A DNA stretch of 64,000 bases from Blasia pusilla (GCA_050084515.1 CM114271.1:55614001-55678000); one strand, 5' to 3'; shown: positions 34,001-45,495, numbered from the stretch's first letter. Numbers and translations are program-made. The notes: generated by a model not told the origin, from the letters alone.

Positions 34001-37000
34001 TTGAACAAAATCGCAAACCCCCTAACTTGTGATTGAAGTGTACAGTTCTTTTGTCCGGTTACTAAGTAAAGGACCGGACCAGAATCCCACTCTTTGAATC
34101 TTTCTCAGTACAATGAAAATACAGTCCCAAAAGTATTTTGTAGAAGAAGGCAGTCTTTTACTCCCTAAGACTGAGCAATCTTGGAAGCCTGTCGAGAACA
34201 AGGTAAAACTTGTCCACAATTTCAAGCCAAGATCATGACATAATAAGACAATGCTAAGAGTTAGAAATCTCTATCATCACCATAATTGAGTGGACGGATT
34301 TGACATTGTGCAGCAATACCTGAAAGCATGTCGTCAATCAAAGCCAAAATGTACTCAACAGTATCTTCCTTTGTTATGTCGCGCAAAATTCCAACAAAAA
34401 CACGGACATAGGCAACACCGTTCTGCAAACATACAGTTAAAACAAGAATTTTGAAGGAGTGGCTCACCGGATTGAAACAGAAAGGGACATTTAGTATGCA
34501 CACCCATACACAGCAGCAATTGTGATCTTCTAAACAAGTCAATTTTGAATCCTTCCAATGAATACGCCCTTGAAGAAGACGATTCTCGTATGTTTAAAAC
34601 ATTTAAGCAGACAGTTCAGATACAATCCGTGAACTCTCAGTCTGAAGGTATGGGATAGCTTGATGCATTCCATGAGGATTTTCATTGGAATCTTATCCAT
34701 GAGGAATGGCATGACTTTACTGTTAAATTGTACTATTGCAGCTAACATGTTGAGAATACAGTACATTGTAAGACACAGGATAAGTGCACTGCATTGTGTA
34801 CAGAAATCAGGCAGGAGCATAGGGTTCGTTTTTAGGGCAGCCTCCATCCAATTATACAACTTTCCATGACCCGGCAACTCTTTGTTCTGCCTCTCCCCAA
34901 GATCTAGAGGTCCCACAGAAGCTCTTCATTAAACAGAGCTTGGGAATTAGGAGAACTACTGCCCAAGACATACTACTGGCCAAGACAGACTACTGGTGGA
35001 GTTTGGTGAGGTTCCAAGGGAGATTCATGTTGTTAAAAACCTGATCGCAATCCTCCAACACTTCAGGATCTGAGTGAGGACGATCACAATTGGCTTTCAG
35101 CCAGAGCTTTTGAAGTCTCTCAGAGTAGTGCAACTGCTGGGGCAAAAAAATTGATATCAGGCTGGGAGCTTAAACATTCTCCCCAGATCATAAATCAGTT
35201 GTTTGCCAAACCCAACATTAAACCACCGGCCTTGAGCTGCACACATCTGTCTTCCCAAGATTGTGAGGAGTCTCAGTTCACCTCTCAAAGGCACCTGCCA
35301 AAGCTCAGCATCCCCAAGCTGGGTGGGGAGTACTGGTATGCTAATGCGAGACCTCCGAAGGCCCCCTGCATACCGAATCTGGACAAAGTTTCGATTGGTC
35401 CATGGGAGGAGACCACGGCTTCACAGGATCATTTTCGGGATAAGTCCCACAGTAGATTTTGTTTCATTTAGATCATCTGCACAGCTTTGGGCTTTGAATT
35501 CCTGGCAACAGCTGGGATTATCCAGAAATGGAGGATAGAGGACTTCCAAGATGAGGGGAACAAGAAGGTGTATGTTGGTAAGCTGGAAAAAAATCTCTTG
35601 GAATTTCACACTTTCATTGAATCTACCATCAAGACCTTTGGATTCAGGAGAACAACTATGGACGTGGTACTAGTATGGTGAAGCATGGAGAGACACATGC
35701 CACTCAGATTCCTGTTGGCAAGAAATTGATAATCTGTGGAAGAGTCGCCAAATGGTGGGGTCCTTGGAACTCAAGGAAGCCATTGCCAAACGAAGAGACG
35801 TGTACGTCGCATGTGCCAAGGCCAAGAATAATGCTACCTTGTGGGCAGAGTATATGGCCCTGTGCAAGGAAACTCGACTTCAGGTACGTATGCACAAGAA
35901 GAAATTGAACCAAGCCACCTACGCATCCATCAATGAGAACTCCTTTGAGAATCAGAAAAAGTTCTGGATGGAAGTGCAGTACCTGAGAAAGGCCAGGGAC
36001 AAAAATAACATAAAAACAGGCGTTTGTGACGAGCATGTGAATGAGCTATTGAATTATGGCGATGCTGCTATGGCTCGTTCTCTAGTCTGGCGAGCCGAAG
36101 TCATTGCACAAAGGTGACAGGCAGGAGTCATTGTGAACCTCTTCAAGAAGGGTGAACACGAAGACCCTGGCAACTACAGGGGGATTACATTGCTGGGAGA
36201 GTAGTCGGGAAGCTCCTTTGCTGTTTACTTAACAATAGGATCTCCGTATACCTGGAGGAGAATACTGTCATCAAGGAAGGCCAGGCTGCTTTGACAGGCC
36301 GGAGGATCCCGGGATCACATCTTCACCTTGAGTCAAATTGTCCAGGTTAGGCAAAAAGAGGGGAAACCCACCTACTACTTCTTGTTGGACCTCACGAGGG
36401 CATATGACACTGTATGACCTGATGGCCTGTCTTACAGCTTAGGAAGGCGGGGCTCAGAGGAAAGATGTGGAGGGTGGTGGAGAAGATGTACTACAACGCA
36501 ATGAGTAGCCAGCAGAGTAGGACACGATATCCAGCAGGGAGTGGCCCAAGGATGCCCGCTCTCCCCCACCTTCCTCGATATTTTCGCCAACTCCCTATTG
36601 GAGGAAATGGAGGACAGTGTACGAGGCAACCTGATGGGCAACAGCTCTGTTGTTGCCCTCATATTTGCTGATGACTTTAGTAGACCAGAGGAAACGGGAG
36701 AGAAACTCCAATACATGATCTCCCTAACCAAAATCTGGTGTGATATGTGGGGCATGGAGGCAAATGTATTGAACCGTGGTCTGATGATATTCAATGGCAA
36801 GGAGGAGGACCAAGACCAACACTGGTAATAGGGTGAACAAGAGATTCCCCAAGTGCCCACACACCTATCCAGGCATTGAATTCTCAGAAGACTGCATGAG
36901 GGATGCCCACATTAAGAATACTGAGAAAAGTCACAAGAAGGTGAACGATCTGTCAAGTTTCCTACACTGCTGGGACATCACATCAGAAGTAGAGTGCCCT

Positions 37001-39261
37001 GTCATTCTGCAAACGATTCATTCCTCACTGGAATATGGTGCTGCAGTGTGGAATGCCAACACCAAACAAAGGGACAGGCTTGAAACTGTGCAGCTCAAAG
37101 AGTTTCAGGATATGGTGTCATCTTCATCACCAACTGCCAGAGTTGGTGTGAGATCAGAAGTTGGAGTGGAAATCCTGGAGGATAGAAGTGACATGGACAA
37201 GTTCAAAGGGCGGAGGCAGGTTGAGGCGATGGATTCTCATTGCTAACCTAGACCGGTGATAGGGAAAATTTGGACTCTAAGAAGGCCAGTGAAGTAGGCC
37301 AAATCTTGGTCAAAAAAGGTTCAAGAGATTGTGCAAGCCACCAAACTCCCAGCAGTGCCTGAACTGTGGGAGCAAGATGAGAAACCAGTTGTGGATACCA
37401 TTACCAAAGCAGTGGACAAACGCTCACAGCAGAACAACACCCAGGAAGCCATGAAAATATCTGACCTCTCTCTCTTGACAGTATACCTGAACAAGCAGAA
37501 CTGAAGTACTATTTGAAGGGCACCCCTTGCTTGGGAACCCCACTTAAGTTAAAGTTTAGGACGGGGGCAATCCCCATGAACCACGAGAAAAACAGGATAG
37601 GAACACAACTAAACTCTTGCACCTTGTTTGATGATGGGGATGAACCCTCTAGTCACTACTTGGTCTCCTGCACAAATTTCATAACACAGAGCAACAGCAT
37701 ATGCCGAATTTGCTAAGCTGGTAACACCAGAACTGTTTGACCCATTCAGTAGCTTAGATTCACAGCCCAAAGCTGCTGCACTGGTAAGTGATGTGTATTG
37801 GGGATCCCAATCACGTGAAGTAGATGGTGTTGTAAAGATCTTCCTGGTTGACAATTGGAAGCTCCGAACCAACACTTTGCATGGTCAGCACTCACACCAT
37901 ATGAGAGTGTCTCCCTCCTCTCATATGGTACCTTCTTCACTTCTTCCTCTCTCTACACCCATCCCAGTCTCCAGCCCGTCCAAGCAGGACCAGGGTTCTA
38001 TGGTCACAAGGCTGCAACAGGCACTACTTAATGAGTACAGCCTCTCGTGTGTATACATATATATATCCAGCTTGTTACCTGTTCAACCAATACTAATCTG
38101 CTCTATTGTGAAGCACTCACTTTCCACCAGGATGCTGCTGCAGGAAGGTACTGAATGTTCTTGAGTATTCAGCTCGTTTTCTACCTGTATCCCCTGTGTA
38201 TGGCCTTTACATAAGTTGTGTTGTAACTGCTTGTCCCACGATTAGCTGAAGTGCTCTCGGTGTGTGTTTTCTATCTGCTGGGAGGTTGAGAGGGTGAAAT
38301 CGTGCAGGGAGCTGGCCTGAACGTGGCCCTACAACTCTTGTTACTTGCAGCAAGTTAGAAGTGTTGGGAAGGGAGTAGATTGAAGATTCCTTTGTCTCAA
38401 CATTGTCTTAGTCCCTCTACTCTCCAGATTATTATTATGGCATTGACAATGAACCAAAGCCAATAGAAGACGAGCTGTAAAGAAAGAGTGGAAACCCGCC
38501 TCCACTGAATTTGATTCCATGTAGATCTTGAGGGATAAAGTTATGCACAATTCCTTGATTGTAACAAGTGATGGTGGTTTCCACACCTGGATGTGCTTCC
38601 AAGTTCCTAGCACCTAGTGGCATCCACCATCTGATCCCCTGAAATGTCAGTGTATCCACAAGGGAAAATAACTGACATACCTCGTCTAATAAAGCTGCTT
38701 GGACATTGTCTGGCCGGTGATCATAACGCCGGAGTAACTGCAATCCTGTACTGGAGATCAGCTTGGCCGTCATGTATGTTTCCCATGGTATATCACGCTT
38801 CAGAACCTGCCACATTGAAACTTGAGCTCAGTTATTTTCACCAGAGGAAAAGCCTCATTTTAAAGTTCTTCCAAGCACAATAGTTTGACATGTTAAACAA
38901 ACCAAGCCCAATGTTTGCCAGTTACACTGTAAGAACCCGTGACAATCTGCTCAACATGTCCAATCATTATTAGGAAGGATATAGCCCTTGCAAGACTGGA
39001 TTATTCACATGCGAAGAGATCACCATCCAATCGGGGGAGAACTAAGTGCAGCGGACATGGGAAATGACTAGTCCACAAGGTCAATCACCGCATACTTCAT
39101 CTGACAAGTACTAAATATAATACAAGTATGAATGGTCAGCAGTCTGAAGCCAATCAAGCATGAAACCAATCCAAAATTCACATAACCTTGCCATAAGAAT
39201 ACTCATATCCAAGTGTCAGTGTAGCACGCACCGCTTCTCTTGTGAGCTCAGGCTCTCCCAT
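31036..39261 (-). CDS. VHA-H: V-type proton ATPase subunit H, complete 11-exon gene
   Basis: Coding exons, 5' to 3' on the minus strand: 39261-39232, 38806-38681, 34422-34320, 33727-33655, 33524-33459, 33290-33176, 32917-32756, 32613-32488, 32343-32218, 32058-31879, 31281-31036. All introns are GT-AG and phases join without a break, giving 450 residues, close to other plant subunits (about 440). Diagnostic blocks are [11 protein letters not shown] (exon 2), [20 protein letters not shown] (exon 3), [14 protein letters not shown] (exon 4), [14 protein letters not shown] (exon 7), [17 protein letters not shown] (exon 10) and [20 protein letters not shown] (exon 11). Subunit H is an armadillo-repeat protein of the peripheral V1 sector; it bridges V1 to the membrane sector, is needed for proton pumping into vacuoles and endomembranes, and restrains ATPase activity when V1 is free. 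The start is chosen because [11 protein letters not shown] aligns with the family N-terminus. Intron 2 (34,423-38,680) is swollen by LINE debris. No lesion is visible. Confidence 0.93.
34895..35149 (+). mobile_element. LINE family 1 fragment in V-ATPase intron 2
   Basis: The sequence follows the family-1 element from about 44,072 to 44,290 (AGAAGCTCTTCATTAAACAG, GGTGGAGTTTGGTGAGGTTCC, GAGATTCATGTTGTTAAAAA). It carries part of the region after the reverse transcriptase and has stops. It ends where the family-2 sequence begins. Confidence 0.6.
35150..38041 (+). mobile_element. LINE family 2 copy in V-ATPase intron 2
   Basis: Collinear with the complement of 45,496-49,250. Readable pieces are [30 protein letters not shown]-like (near 36,170), [14 protein letters not shown], a catalytic-loop segment [19 protein letters not shown] (about 36,650-36,710) and [27 protein letters not shown]. 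The 3' end is ACTTAATGAGTACAG at about 38,041, the same terminus as the other copy. Many stops and frameshifts. Non-LTR retrotransposons copy by target-primed reverse transcription. It is antisense to the host gene. Confidence 0.75.
38042..38640. other. Rest of V-ATPase intron 2 between LINE and exon 2
   Basis: No gene or repeat recognised. The sequence is presumably original intron. Confidence 0.4.
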
Positions 39262-39344
39262 GATGCTGGCTAGATCACTCGTTCACGCAAACTTGACCTC
39301 CCTGATCTTGCCTTCTCTGCTGCTTGCCTGAACGGCTCTTTTAC

Positions 39345-39570
39345 ACAAGCCTTGTTAAATTTCTCTGAGTCTGTAATAGAGATTGAGAATTACAATCAGA
39401 TACACATAACATATGAGAACAGGCAATGTTGATGTGATTTAATATTGATAAGAGAATAACTCCTCACAATCAGACTGAATGTCCTGACCACTTGAGACTA
39501 CGCTGTGACACACAGCTGTTCATATACAGTCACAGCTCTTCCATTCTTGCACAGGCGGCTTCTACTGCCT
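39345..39570 (-). repeat. Copia-like LTR end just upstream of the V-ATPase start codon
   Basis: This stretch aligns, diverged, with the LTR at 51,980-52,170. Shared strings are CTGTAATA, TTGAGAAT...ACAATCAGAT, CAATGTTGATGTGA / GAATGTTCATGTGA, ATTGATA, and CAGCTGTTCA.ATACAGT / CAGCTGTTCACCTACAGT. The LTR end and primer-binding-site side face the gene, so the LTR lies in the same orientation, with its end about 85-100 bases before the ATG at 39,261. Confidence 0.45.
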
Positions 39571-39950
39571 TGGGCGACCCTGTCTACCAAAGAAAAATAT
39601 AGATTGAACAAGTTTTTGACACGATTTTGTAGTTCGACCTGTTTCTCTGTCTCTCTTCTTCTCAGTTCTGTGAGATTTCAGTCGGTAAAATCGCATTTGG
39701 GCTCATGGGTCAGGATATTTTTGCACAATCTGTATCTACATCCTTGGATGACCCTGTCTGCCACAAGAAAGAACAGACTGACTCAGATTTCAAATCGATT
39801 TCCATGCTCGACTTGTCTCCTTCTCCATAACTTCGAGTTCTCTTAGAGATGGTCCAACTATTCTGTCAAATTCCAACCCCGTTTTCACAGTCTCCCTAGT
39901 TCATACCCTTCTCTCTACTAGTTCATACCCTTCTCTCTACTCAGGGACCA
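39571..39950. other. Upstream stretch between LTR remnant and LINE
   Basis: No recognised gene. It may include more of the LTR remnant and the V-ATPase promoter. A 30-base near-tandem duplication of TAGTTCATACCCTTCTCTCTAC occurs at about 39,898-39,942. Confidence 0.4.
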
Positions 39951-40157
39951 GGAACTCCCAGCAAAATTGGGCTGCACCTCCCTGGACGGTCATGCCTAAC
40001 CATGGAACGGGCAAAAGCCAGGGATGTTGAGACGATTCTCAAGCTCTGACCTCCCTCTGACTCCATAGACGGGACTATGGTTTCTCTGGAGTAAAGCACA
40101 CCCTACCCAATTGTTTTCCCCATTCCCACTGCCTGAGCACATAGACCAGTACGTCGA

Positions 40158-42572
40158 GTGAACACTGCACCCATGACTACCACAGAACAACCAGCGTTAG
40201 AAACCTCACCGGAGGAGGTCCAAGACACGATCAGTGTCAAGGATCTTTCCCACAAGCAAACGAAGAGCAGGGACAGTGGACGATCCGTGAGATCAAATGG
40301 CTCACGGAGATTGATCGCACCAAACTCACGCCACTATGTCAGGAAAAAAATGAGGCAGTGTGACAAGGAACGACTCCAGGCAGCTGTCACACATTCAACA
40401 GAGGTTATACCATATCTGGAAGTGGCATCCATCACCAGACGGTTCTCTGAACTAGAAGGAAAATGGGAAAGCTTTCAGGCCAACCAGATGTTGGCATGGA
40501 ATACAATGATGCAGGCAGCAAAAGAAGAGCAGGGCAGATGGATGTCCAGCAAGGAATCGAACCTCCTCGAATGGACGGCTCAGAAGACAACTCTGGAATT
40601 AGAGCTGGTCGCTTTGAGGGCTGAAAACATGCAATTGAAGAAGGACTTAGCTGCCTGCTTCAAAGAGGATAACACTCAGCTTGGGAAAGCAATGCAAGAG
40701 TACCGTGTAACTGGGAACAGCCCTGCAAATCCTGTTAGAACCTGGACTGAAATAGTGGGCAAGCACACAACCACAACACAAATCACGGAGGTTGCAACAC
40801 AGGTAGCCAAAGAGGTAGCAAAAGAGGAAGCAGATAGGGTCCTAGAAATCCAGGATAGGAAAACCAGAGAACTCAATTTAGTTATCATGGGACTGCACTT
40901 TTCCAAGGAAGAAGACTGTAATTCAGTTTTACAAGAGAAGGTCTTCACAACTCTCGGGGTCACACCAACAGTCACCTTCACAGGGATCAGACTTGGGAAA
41001 GGAACAGGGGACCGACCAGCACCAATGTTGGTACAATTTGATCCCTCACAACGGGGACCAGCGATGGAAACGAGGTTGGCCATCCTCCGCAGTAAAGCAG
41101 TCCTGAAAGGATCTGCTATCCGTATCTTCCCAGATCTGACCACCAAGCAAAGAGCAGCACTCCCTATTGAAAGGGAGAAGGTTCTGGCTGCCCGCAACAA
41201 CGGTCTTTGGAGTGAACTCAGGGAAGGAAAGGCCACGACACCAGTACCTCGGAGAAACAAAAATGCCACACCAACACGACAAACAGGAGGGGCAATGAGC
41301 GAAAACTCGGATTCCAACCAGGGAATTAGCAATTCTACAACTCGGAACCAGGACTTGGAGGAGACAAACCTACATGACAAGACCTCCCTACAGGGAATGG
41401 AGGATGGGAAGGATATTACCAACCCATCCATTCAGGCAGTTTTTCACAATTGTGGAGGACCATTCTGGTCCAGAGGCAATGGCATTACATATCTGGGCAC
41501 AAAACTGGACCTTATCTTTTTTGCTGAAACACATGAACATGATTCCAACCGCATTCCCAACACAGAGGACTTCCAGGTTTTTGCTACCCACAACCCACTC
41601 ACCAACAGCAAAAGCAAAGGACACAGGGGCCTGGCATGCTTGGTAGCACCATGGTTACAACCTTTTGTCTCCATAGCCAACATTGATGAGGAGAAACACT
41701 TCCTCTGGATCAAGGTCAACAAAGAAGTGGGGTTACCGAAAGATCTCCTCATTGCTGTTTGCTACTTCAGTCCCACTGTGCTCAAAAGAGAATTCCCGTA
41801 TGAGGCTCTCTCTCCGTGGACAATAAATCTATTCATTCATTCATTCTCTACATCCATTGAGCACCACATGCACAGGGGAAATATCCTCCTAGTAGGAGAT
41901 TTCAACGGGAGAACGGCCAACACTCAAGCTCCAATCTACATGTCAAACGACACCAACGTGGAAGGGATTGATACTCAGTCGGCTGATGGGTCTCTCAGAG
42001 AAGTATTCTTCCCACACATGCAGCGCAACTCAGTGGACAAGGAAAAAACAGCCAATGGAGAGAAACTTCTCCAACTTTTCTCAACACATTGTTTGGTACT
42101 CGCCAATGGCATGGCTATGTGGCCACAGTCAGGAGGTCGCACTTCCATTGGACACTCTGACTCCAACAGAGAAACCTCGACATCAGTGGTTGACTACCTG
42201 ATTGGGGAAGTACATCAACTACCACATCTGGTTGCCAATGTGCGGATCACACCCGTTCTAGAATCTGATCATGAACCACTCTACTTTGACATCATGGTCT
42301 CCAAAACCATCCCAGAGGCTGCAGAAAAAGTAACCCTGCCGACCAAGTGTCGATACACTTTCCTTCAGGAAAAGAAAGATGAACTCATCACACTCGTCAA
42401 CAAGGCTCTTACAGAGTGCTCACCCACAGTGAACACGACTGAGTTCAGCGACATCCTACATCAATGTTGCAGAAAAGTCCTACCTTTCCAACTGTCTGGA
42501 GGCAAACACATTAGATCCACTTCTACATTCTTCTCCCAACCAAGGACTGCAAAGAGGCCCGCAGGGAGCTGA
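40158..42572 (+). CDS. LINE family 1 ORF: RRM-like nucleic-acid-binding part plus AP-type endonuclease
   Basis: An open frame of 804 codons. Residues about 80-180 look coiled-coil (RRFSELEGKWESFQANQM, LELELVALRAENMQLKKDL). Residues about 235-360 resemble an L1-ORF1p-type RRM and C-terminal domain (RELNLVIMGL, SAIRIFPDLTTKQRAALP). Residues about 430-730 are an AP-like endonuclease with the expected landmarks: FFAETHEH, NILLVGDFNGRT, SVVDYLI and ESDHEPL. The endonuclease nicks target DNA to prime reverse transcription. The frame ends early: shifting by one base near 42,540 gives CKEARRELNHRLRED and continues into the reverse transcriptase, so ORF and RT were probably one polyprotein. The first ATG (MNTAP) is assumed. 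Confidence 0.75.
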   Translation: MNTAPMTTTEQPALETSPEEVQDTISVKDLSHKQTKSRDSGRSVRSNGSRRLIAPNSRHYVRKKMRQCDKERLQAAVTHSTEVIPYLEVASITRRFSELEGKWESFQANQMLAWNTMMQAAKEEQGRWMSSKESNLLEWTAQKTTLELELVALRAENMQLKKDLAACFKEDNTQLGKAMQEYRVTGNSPANPVRTWTEIVGKHTTTTQITEVATQVAKEVAKEEADRVLEIQDRKTRELNLVIMGLHFSKEEDCNSVLQEKVFTTLGVTPTVTFTGIRLGKGTGDRPAPMLVQFDPSQRGPAMETRLAILRSKAVLKGSAIRIFPDLTTKQRAALPIEREKVLAARNNGLWSELREGKATTPVPRRNKNATPTRQTGGAMSENSDSNQGISNSTTRNQDLEETNLHDKTSLQGMEDGKDITNPSIQAVFHNCGGPFWSRGNGITYLGTKLDLIFFAETHEHDSNRIPNTEDFQVFATHNPLTNSKSKGHRGLACLVAPWLQPFVSIANIDEEKHFLWIKVNKEVGLPKDLLIAVCYFSPTVLKREFPYEALSPWTINLFIHSFSTSIEHHMHRGNILLVGDFNGRTANTQAPIYMSNDTNVEGIDTQSADGSLREVFFPHMQRNSVDKEKTANGEKLLQLFSTHCLVLANGMAMWPQSGGRTSIGHSDSNRETSTSVVDYLIGEVHQLPHLVANVRITPVLESDHEPLYFDIMVSKTIPEAAEKVTLPTKCRYTFLQEKKDELITLVNKALTECSPTVNTTEFSDILHQCCRKVLPFQLSGGKHIRSTSTFFSQPRTAKRPAGS
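41814..41846 (+). repeat. Internal 33-bp exact copy of the LINE 3' tail
   Basis: These 33 bases, with core AATAAATCTATTCATTC, are identical to 44,940-44,972 at the element's 3' end. Here they lie inside the endonuclease domain and add 11 codons (PWTINLFIHSF) without shifting the frame. Confidence 0.9.
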
Positions 42573-44863
42573 ATCATCGGCTGAGGGAGGATCCACACTC
42601 TCCACACACTCGATTGTTGCAGAAAACTTACAAACGATTGGTACGTAGGAAGAAACACAAATACATTGCCATCAAGATCACAGAGTTCACACAACAGATG
42701 AAATACCAATCGGCCAAATTCTGGAGAATACTCAGGAATAGACAGAACATCATTCCACTCCAGGATCTACAGATCTGGACAACATATGGTACCCAACTTT
42801 ACCACTCCAACACTGCCGCTCCCACCGACCCCTGGCCGAATGGGCTTCAGGATCTACCGGACCTCTTCACCATTGACGATGTCACATCAGGAATCAAAAG
42901 GCTACATAACAAACCAGAGGATGGCCTGGGGTGCCAGGCTCAAATGTTCAAATTCGCAAGTGAGGCAATTGGCCCAACCCTCACCAGAATGTTCAATACT
43001 GCAGTTCAACAGGGCTTCCCACCAGAATGGCAAATGAATACGATCTACCCACTCTTCAAGGCTGGAGACCCAATGATACCATCCAACTGCAGAACGATCA
43101 TGGTGAGCTCCCTCATGGCCAAGTTGTATGGGCTACTGCTGGAAAGGAAAATCAGCGACTGGGCTGAAGAAAAGAAGGTGCGAGCCAGAGGACAAGCAGG
43201 TTTCCGACACTCACATAGCACCCTGGATCACCTTCTCACACTCCGGCGTACTGATTGAAGAAACTTCCAAGTCGAGAATTGGTCACAAGCCCGGTAAATT
43301 GTTCTGCTGTTTTGTAGACTTCAAGAAGGCCTTTGACACAGTCCCAAGGGCGCTCCTTTGGAAACGACTTGAAGAGTTGGGTGTCCCACCACAACAACTT
43401 ACAGCGATCAAGGTCTTATATGCTCAGGTGTTTGCACAGATTGCCACTAAGAGGGGCAGATCTGAAACTTTATCTTCCAACACCGGAGTCAAACAAGGAT
43501 GCCCCCTCTCACCTACATTGTTTGGGCTCTACATTGTGAACTTGAAGAGGTGCTTTCTGGAGTGAATGGAGATCCACCAGAGCTAGCACACTGCCTCATC
43601 CCCCTGCTCCTGTATGCAGATGATATAGTTCTGATGTCTAGAACAGCACATGGGCTCCAACTTTACCTGAATGCACTTTCAAGCTTCTGCAACAAATCGG
43701 GCATGGAAGTCAACTTGCTGAAAACGAAGATAATCATCTTTGGATCACAGCTCCCTACGGCGCAGCGGTCACACACTTTCACCTTCAGCCAGGGAATGAG
43801 AAGGGAGATCATTGAGATTGTGGGTGAGTACATATACCTGGGGGTGCAACTCAAACCCAACAACCAATGGAGAGCTAATGGGAGTCGTAACAAGATCAAT
43901 GCAGGCTTGAGGGGTCTACACCTGCTACAATCCAATTGCAGAAGAATGGAACTCTGGCATATTCCACAGAAACTCCATCTCTTCAAAGCTCTGGTGATCC
44001 CAGCCACACTCTATGCATCTGAAGTGTGGGGCCCCAGCTCCAAGGCTTGGCCCCAGGGCCTTGAGGCCCCCCAGAAACTCTTCATGCGTCAGAGTCTGGG
44101 CATTAGGAAAACCACTCCCCACGACATTCTATTGGCTGAGTTTGGGGAGGTACCAATGGAGATCCATGCTGTTAAGAATCTGATCACATTTCTCCAACAC
44201 CTTGAGGATATCTGCGAGGACGATCCCAATCGTCTATCCGCCAGGGCCTACGTGGTTTCAAAAAGTAGTGCCACCCTTGGGGCTAAAAATTGGTACTATG
44301 ACTGCACGGAGTGGCTCATGAAATGGGGAATATCCATCGGTGACCTGCCTACGGCCACCCACCAGGACCTTGCTGAACAATTACACAACAATTACATTGC
44401 CATCAACTGGGGCCGACACCAGCGCCTCTGGGAAAGCAGGGGGAATTCCTCTCACAAAAATGGTGAAAGAATGAGGCGCTACCACACCCTCATGAACAAC
44501 TGCAGATCCATGCAGCAAGCCTCCTATATCTCTGCCCCCATTCCCACTAAGTTACGTCATACATTAGCGAGATTCAGATGCGGCTCTACTGACCTGGAGA
44601 TTGAGAAAGGAAAATTCTCACAGAAGAAAAGAGAGGACAGATTATGTAGATTTTGCAACTCGGGGCTTGTTGATGATGAACATCACTACCTCTTCGACTG
44701 CACCTTCCACGATCACATTAGGCTTGACTTCCCGGATCTCTTTGTTCACCGAGCTCCCAGGGTCCTCCCGTTCATGACTAGGCAGAATCAGACTCAGATT
44801 GCTAAATTCTTGCATAGTTGTGTGAAGACCAGGGACACTCACCTGGCACTGAGGACCCCTTAG
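42541..44863 (+). pseudogene. LINE family 1 reverse transcriptase and C-terminal zinc finger
   Basis: Continues the polyprotein in other frames. Landmarks are LQKTYKRLVRRKKHKYIAIK, the fingers and palm ([71 protein letters not shown]) and the catalytic loop LLYADDIVLM at about 43,607-43,636. A thumb region follows, then a C-terminal finger CRFCNSGLVDDEHHYLFDC at about 44,645-44,700. A one-base insertion near 43,245 (compare CTCCGAGTACTG in the copy at 45,040) and a one-base loss near 43,535 (compare ATTGGCGAACTG at 45,331) break the frame. Confidence 0.8.
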
Positions 44864-44939
44864 GCCCTCGCTGGTGCTTGCTCTCTCTCCAAATTTGTTG
44901 TTCAGTGTCAAAACTAAGTCCCATGGCCCTGTGGGGTCC

Positions 44940-44972
44940 CCGTGGACAATAAATCTATTCATTCATTCATTC
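44940..44972 (+). repeat. 3' terminal ATTC repeat of LINE family 1
   Basis: AATAAATCTATTCATTCATTC-type end, followed by unrelated sequence. Identical to the internal copy at 41,814-41,846. Confidence 0.8.
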
Positions 44973-45022
44973 CATTAGAGTTGCCTCTCTACTGTTTTAG
45001 GATATCACATGTCAGGCTTTTA

Positions 45023-45495
45023 TCACCTTCTCACACTCCGAGTACTGATTGAAGAAACTTCCAAGTCCAAATTGGTCACAAGCCAGGAAAATTTGTTCTG
45101 CTGTTTTATTGACTTCAATAAGGCATTCGACACAATATCCAAGGGCACTTCTTTGGAAACGACTTGAAGAGTTGGAGGTTCCATCGCAGCAGCTTACAAC
45201 AATCAAAGGATTGTCTGCTAAGGTGTTAGCAAAGATCGTTGCTAAGAAGGGCAGATATGAAACTTTGTCCTCAAACACTGTAGTCAGACAAGGATGCCCC
45301 CTCTAACCTACACTATTTGGGCTCTATATTGGCGAACTGAAGGAGGTGTCTCCGAACTGATTGGAGATCCACCGGAACTTGCACACTGCCTCATTCCATT
45401 GTTGCTATATGTGGATGATATTGTTCTCATGGCTAGGACAGTACACAGGCTCCAACTCTACCTGAATGTGCTCTCAAGCTTCTGCAACAAATCAG
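45023..45495 (+). mobile_element. LINE family 1 second copy, 5' part (split)
   Basis: Follows 43,228-43,700 closely (CACCTTCTCACACTCC, then RALLWKRLEELEVPSQQL, VRQGCPL, a catalytic-loop YVDDIVLM at about 45,408-45,431, and LSSFCNKS). It is 5'-truncated and in places keeps the frame lost in the main copy. It is interrupted at 45,495 by the family-2 element and resumes at 49,713. Confidence 0.75.
45482..45495 (+). repeat. Target-site duplication, left
   Basis: CTGCAACAAATCAG, repeated exactly at 49,699-49,712 on the other side of the family-2 LINE. Confidence 0.75.

Larger units (their letters stand above)
39951..44972 (+). mobile_element. LINE family 1, near full-length element
   Basis: The element comprises a 5' leader, a long ORF (40,158), a reverse transcriptase region and a 3' end with AATAAATCTATTCATTC-type repeats at 44,940-44,972. 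The 5' boundary is uncertain (about 39,950). Short ATTC repeats instead of poly(A) at the 3' end suggest RTE- or CR1-like tailing rather than L1. Three frameshifts (about 42,540, 43,245 and 43,535) inactivate it. It sits upstream of the V-ATPase gene on the opposite strand. Confidence 0.75.

Noticed and set aside
40676-41431. Minus-strand open frame of 251 codons opposite the LINE ORF
   Set aside because: Shadow of the plus-strand LINE ORF, with no motif of its own.
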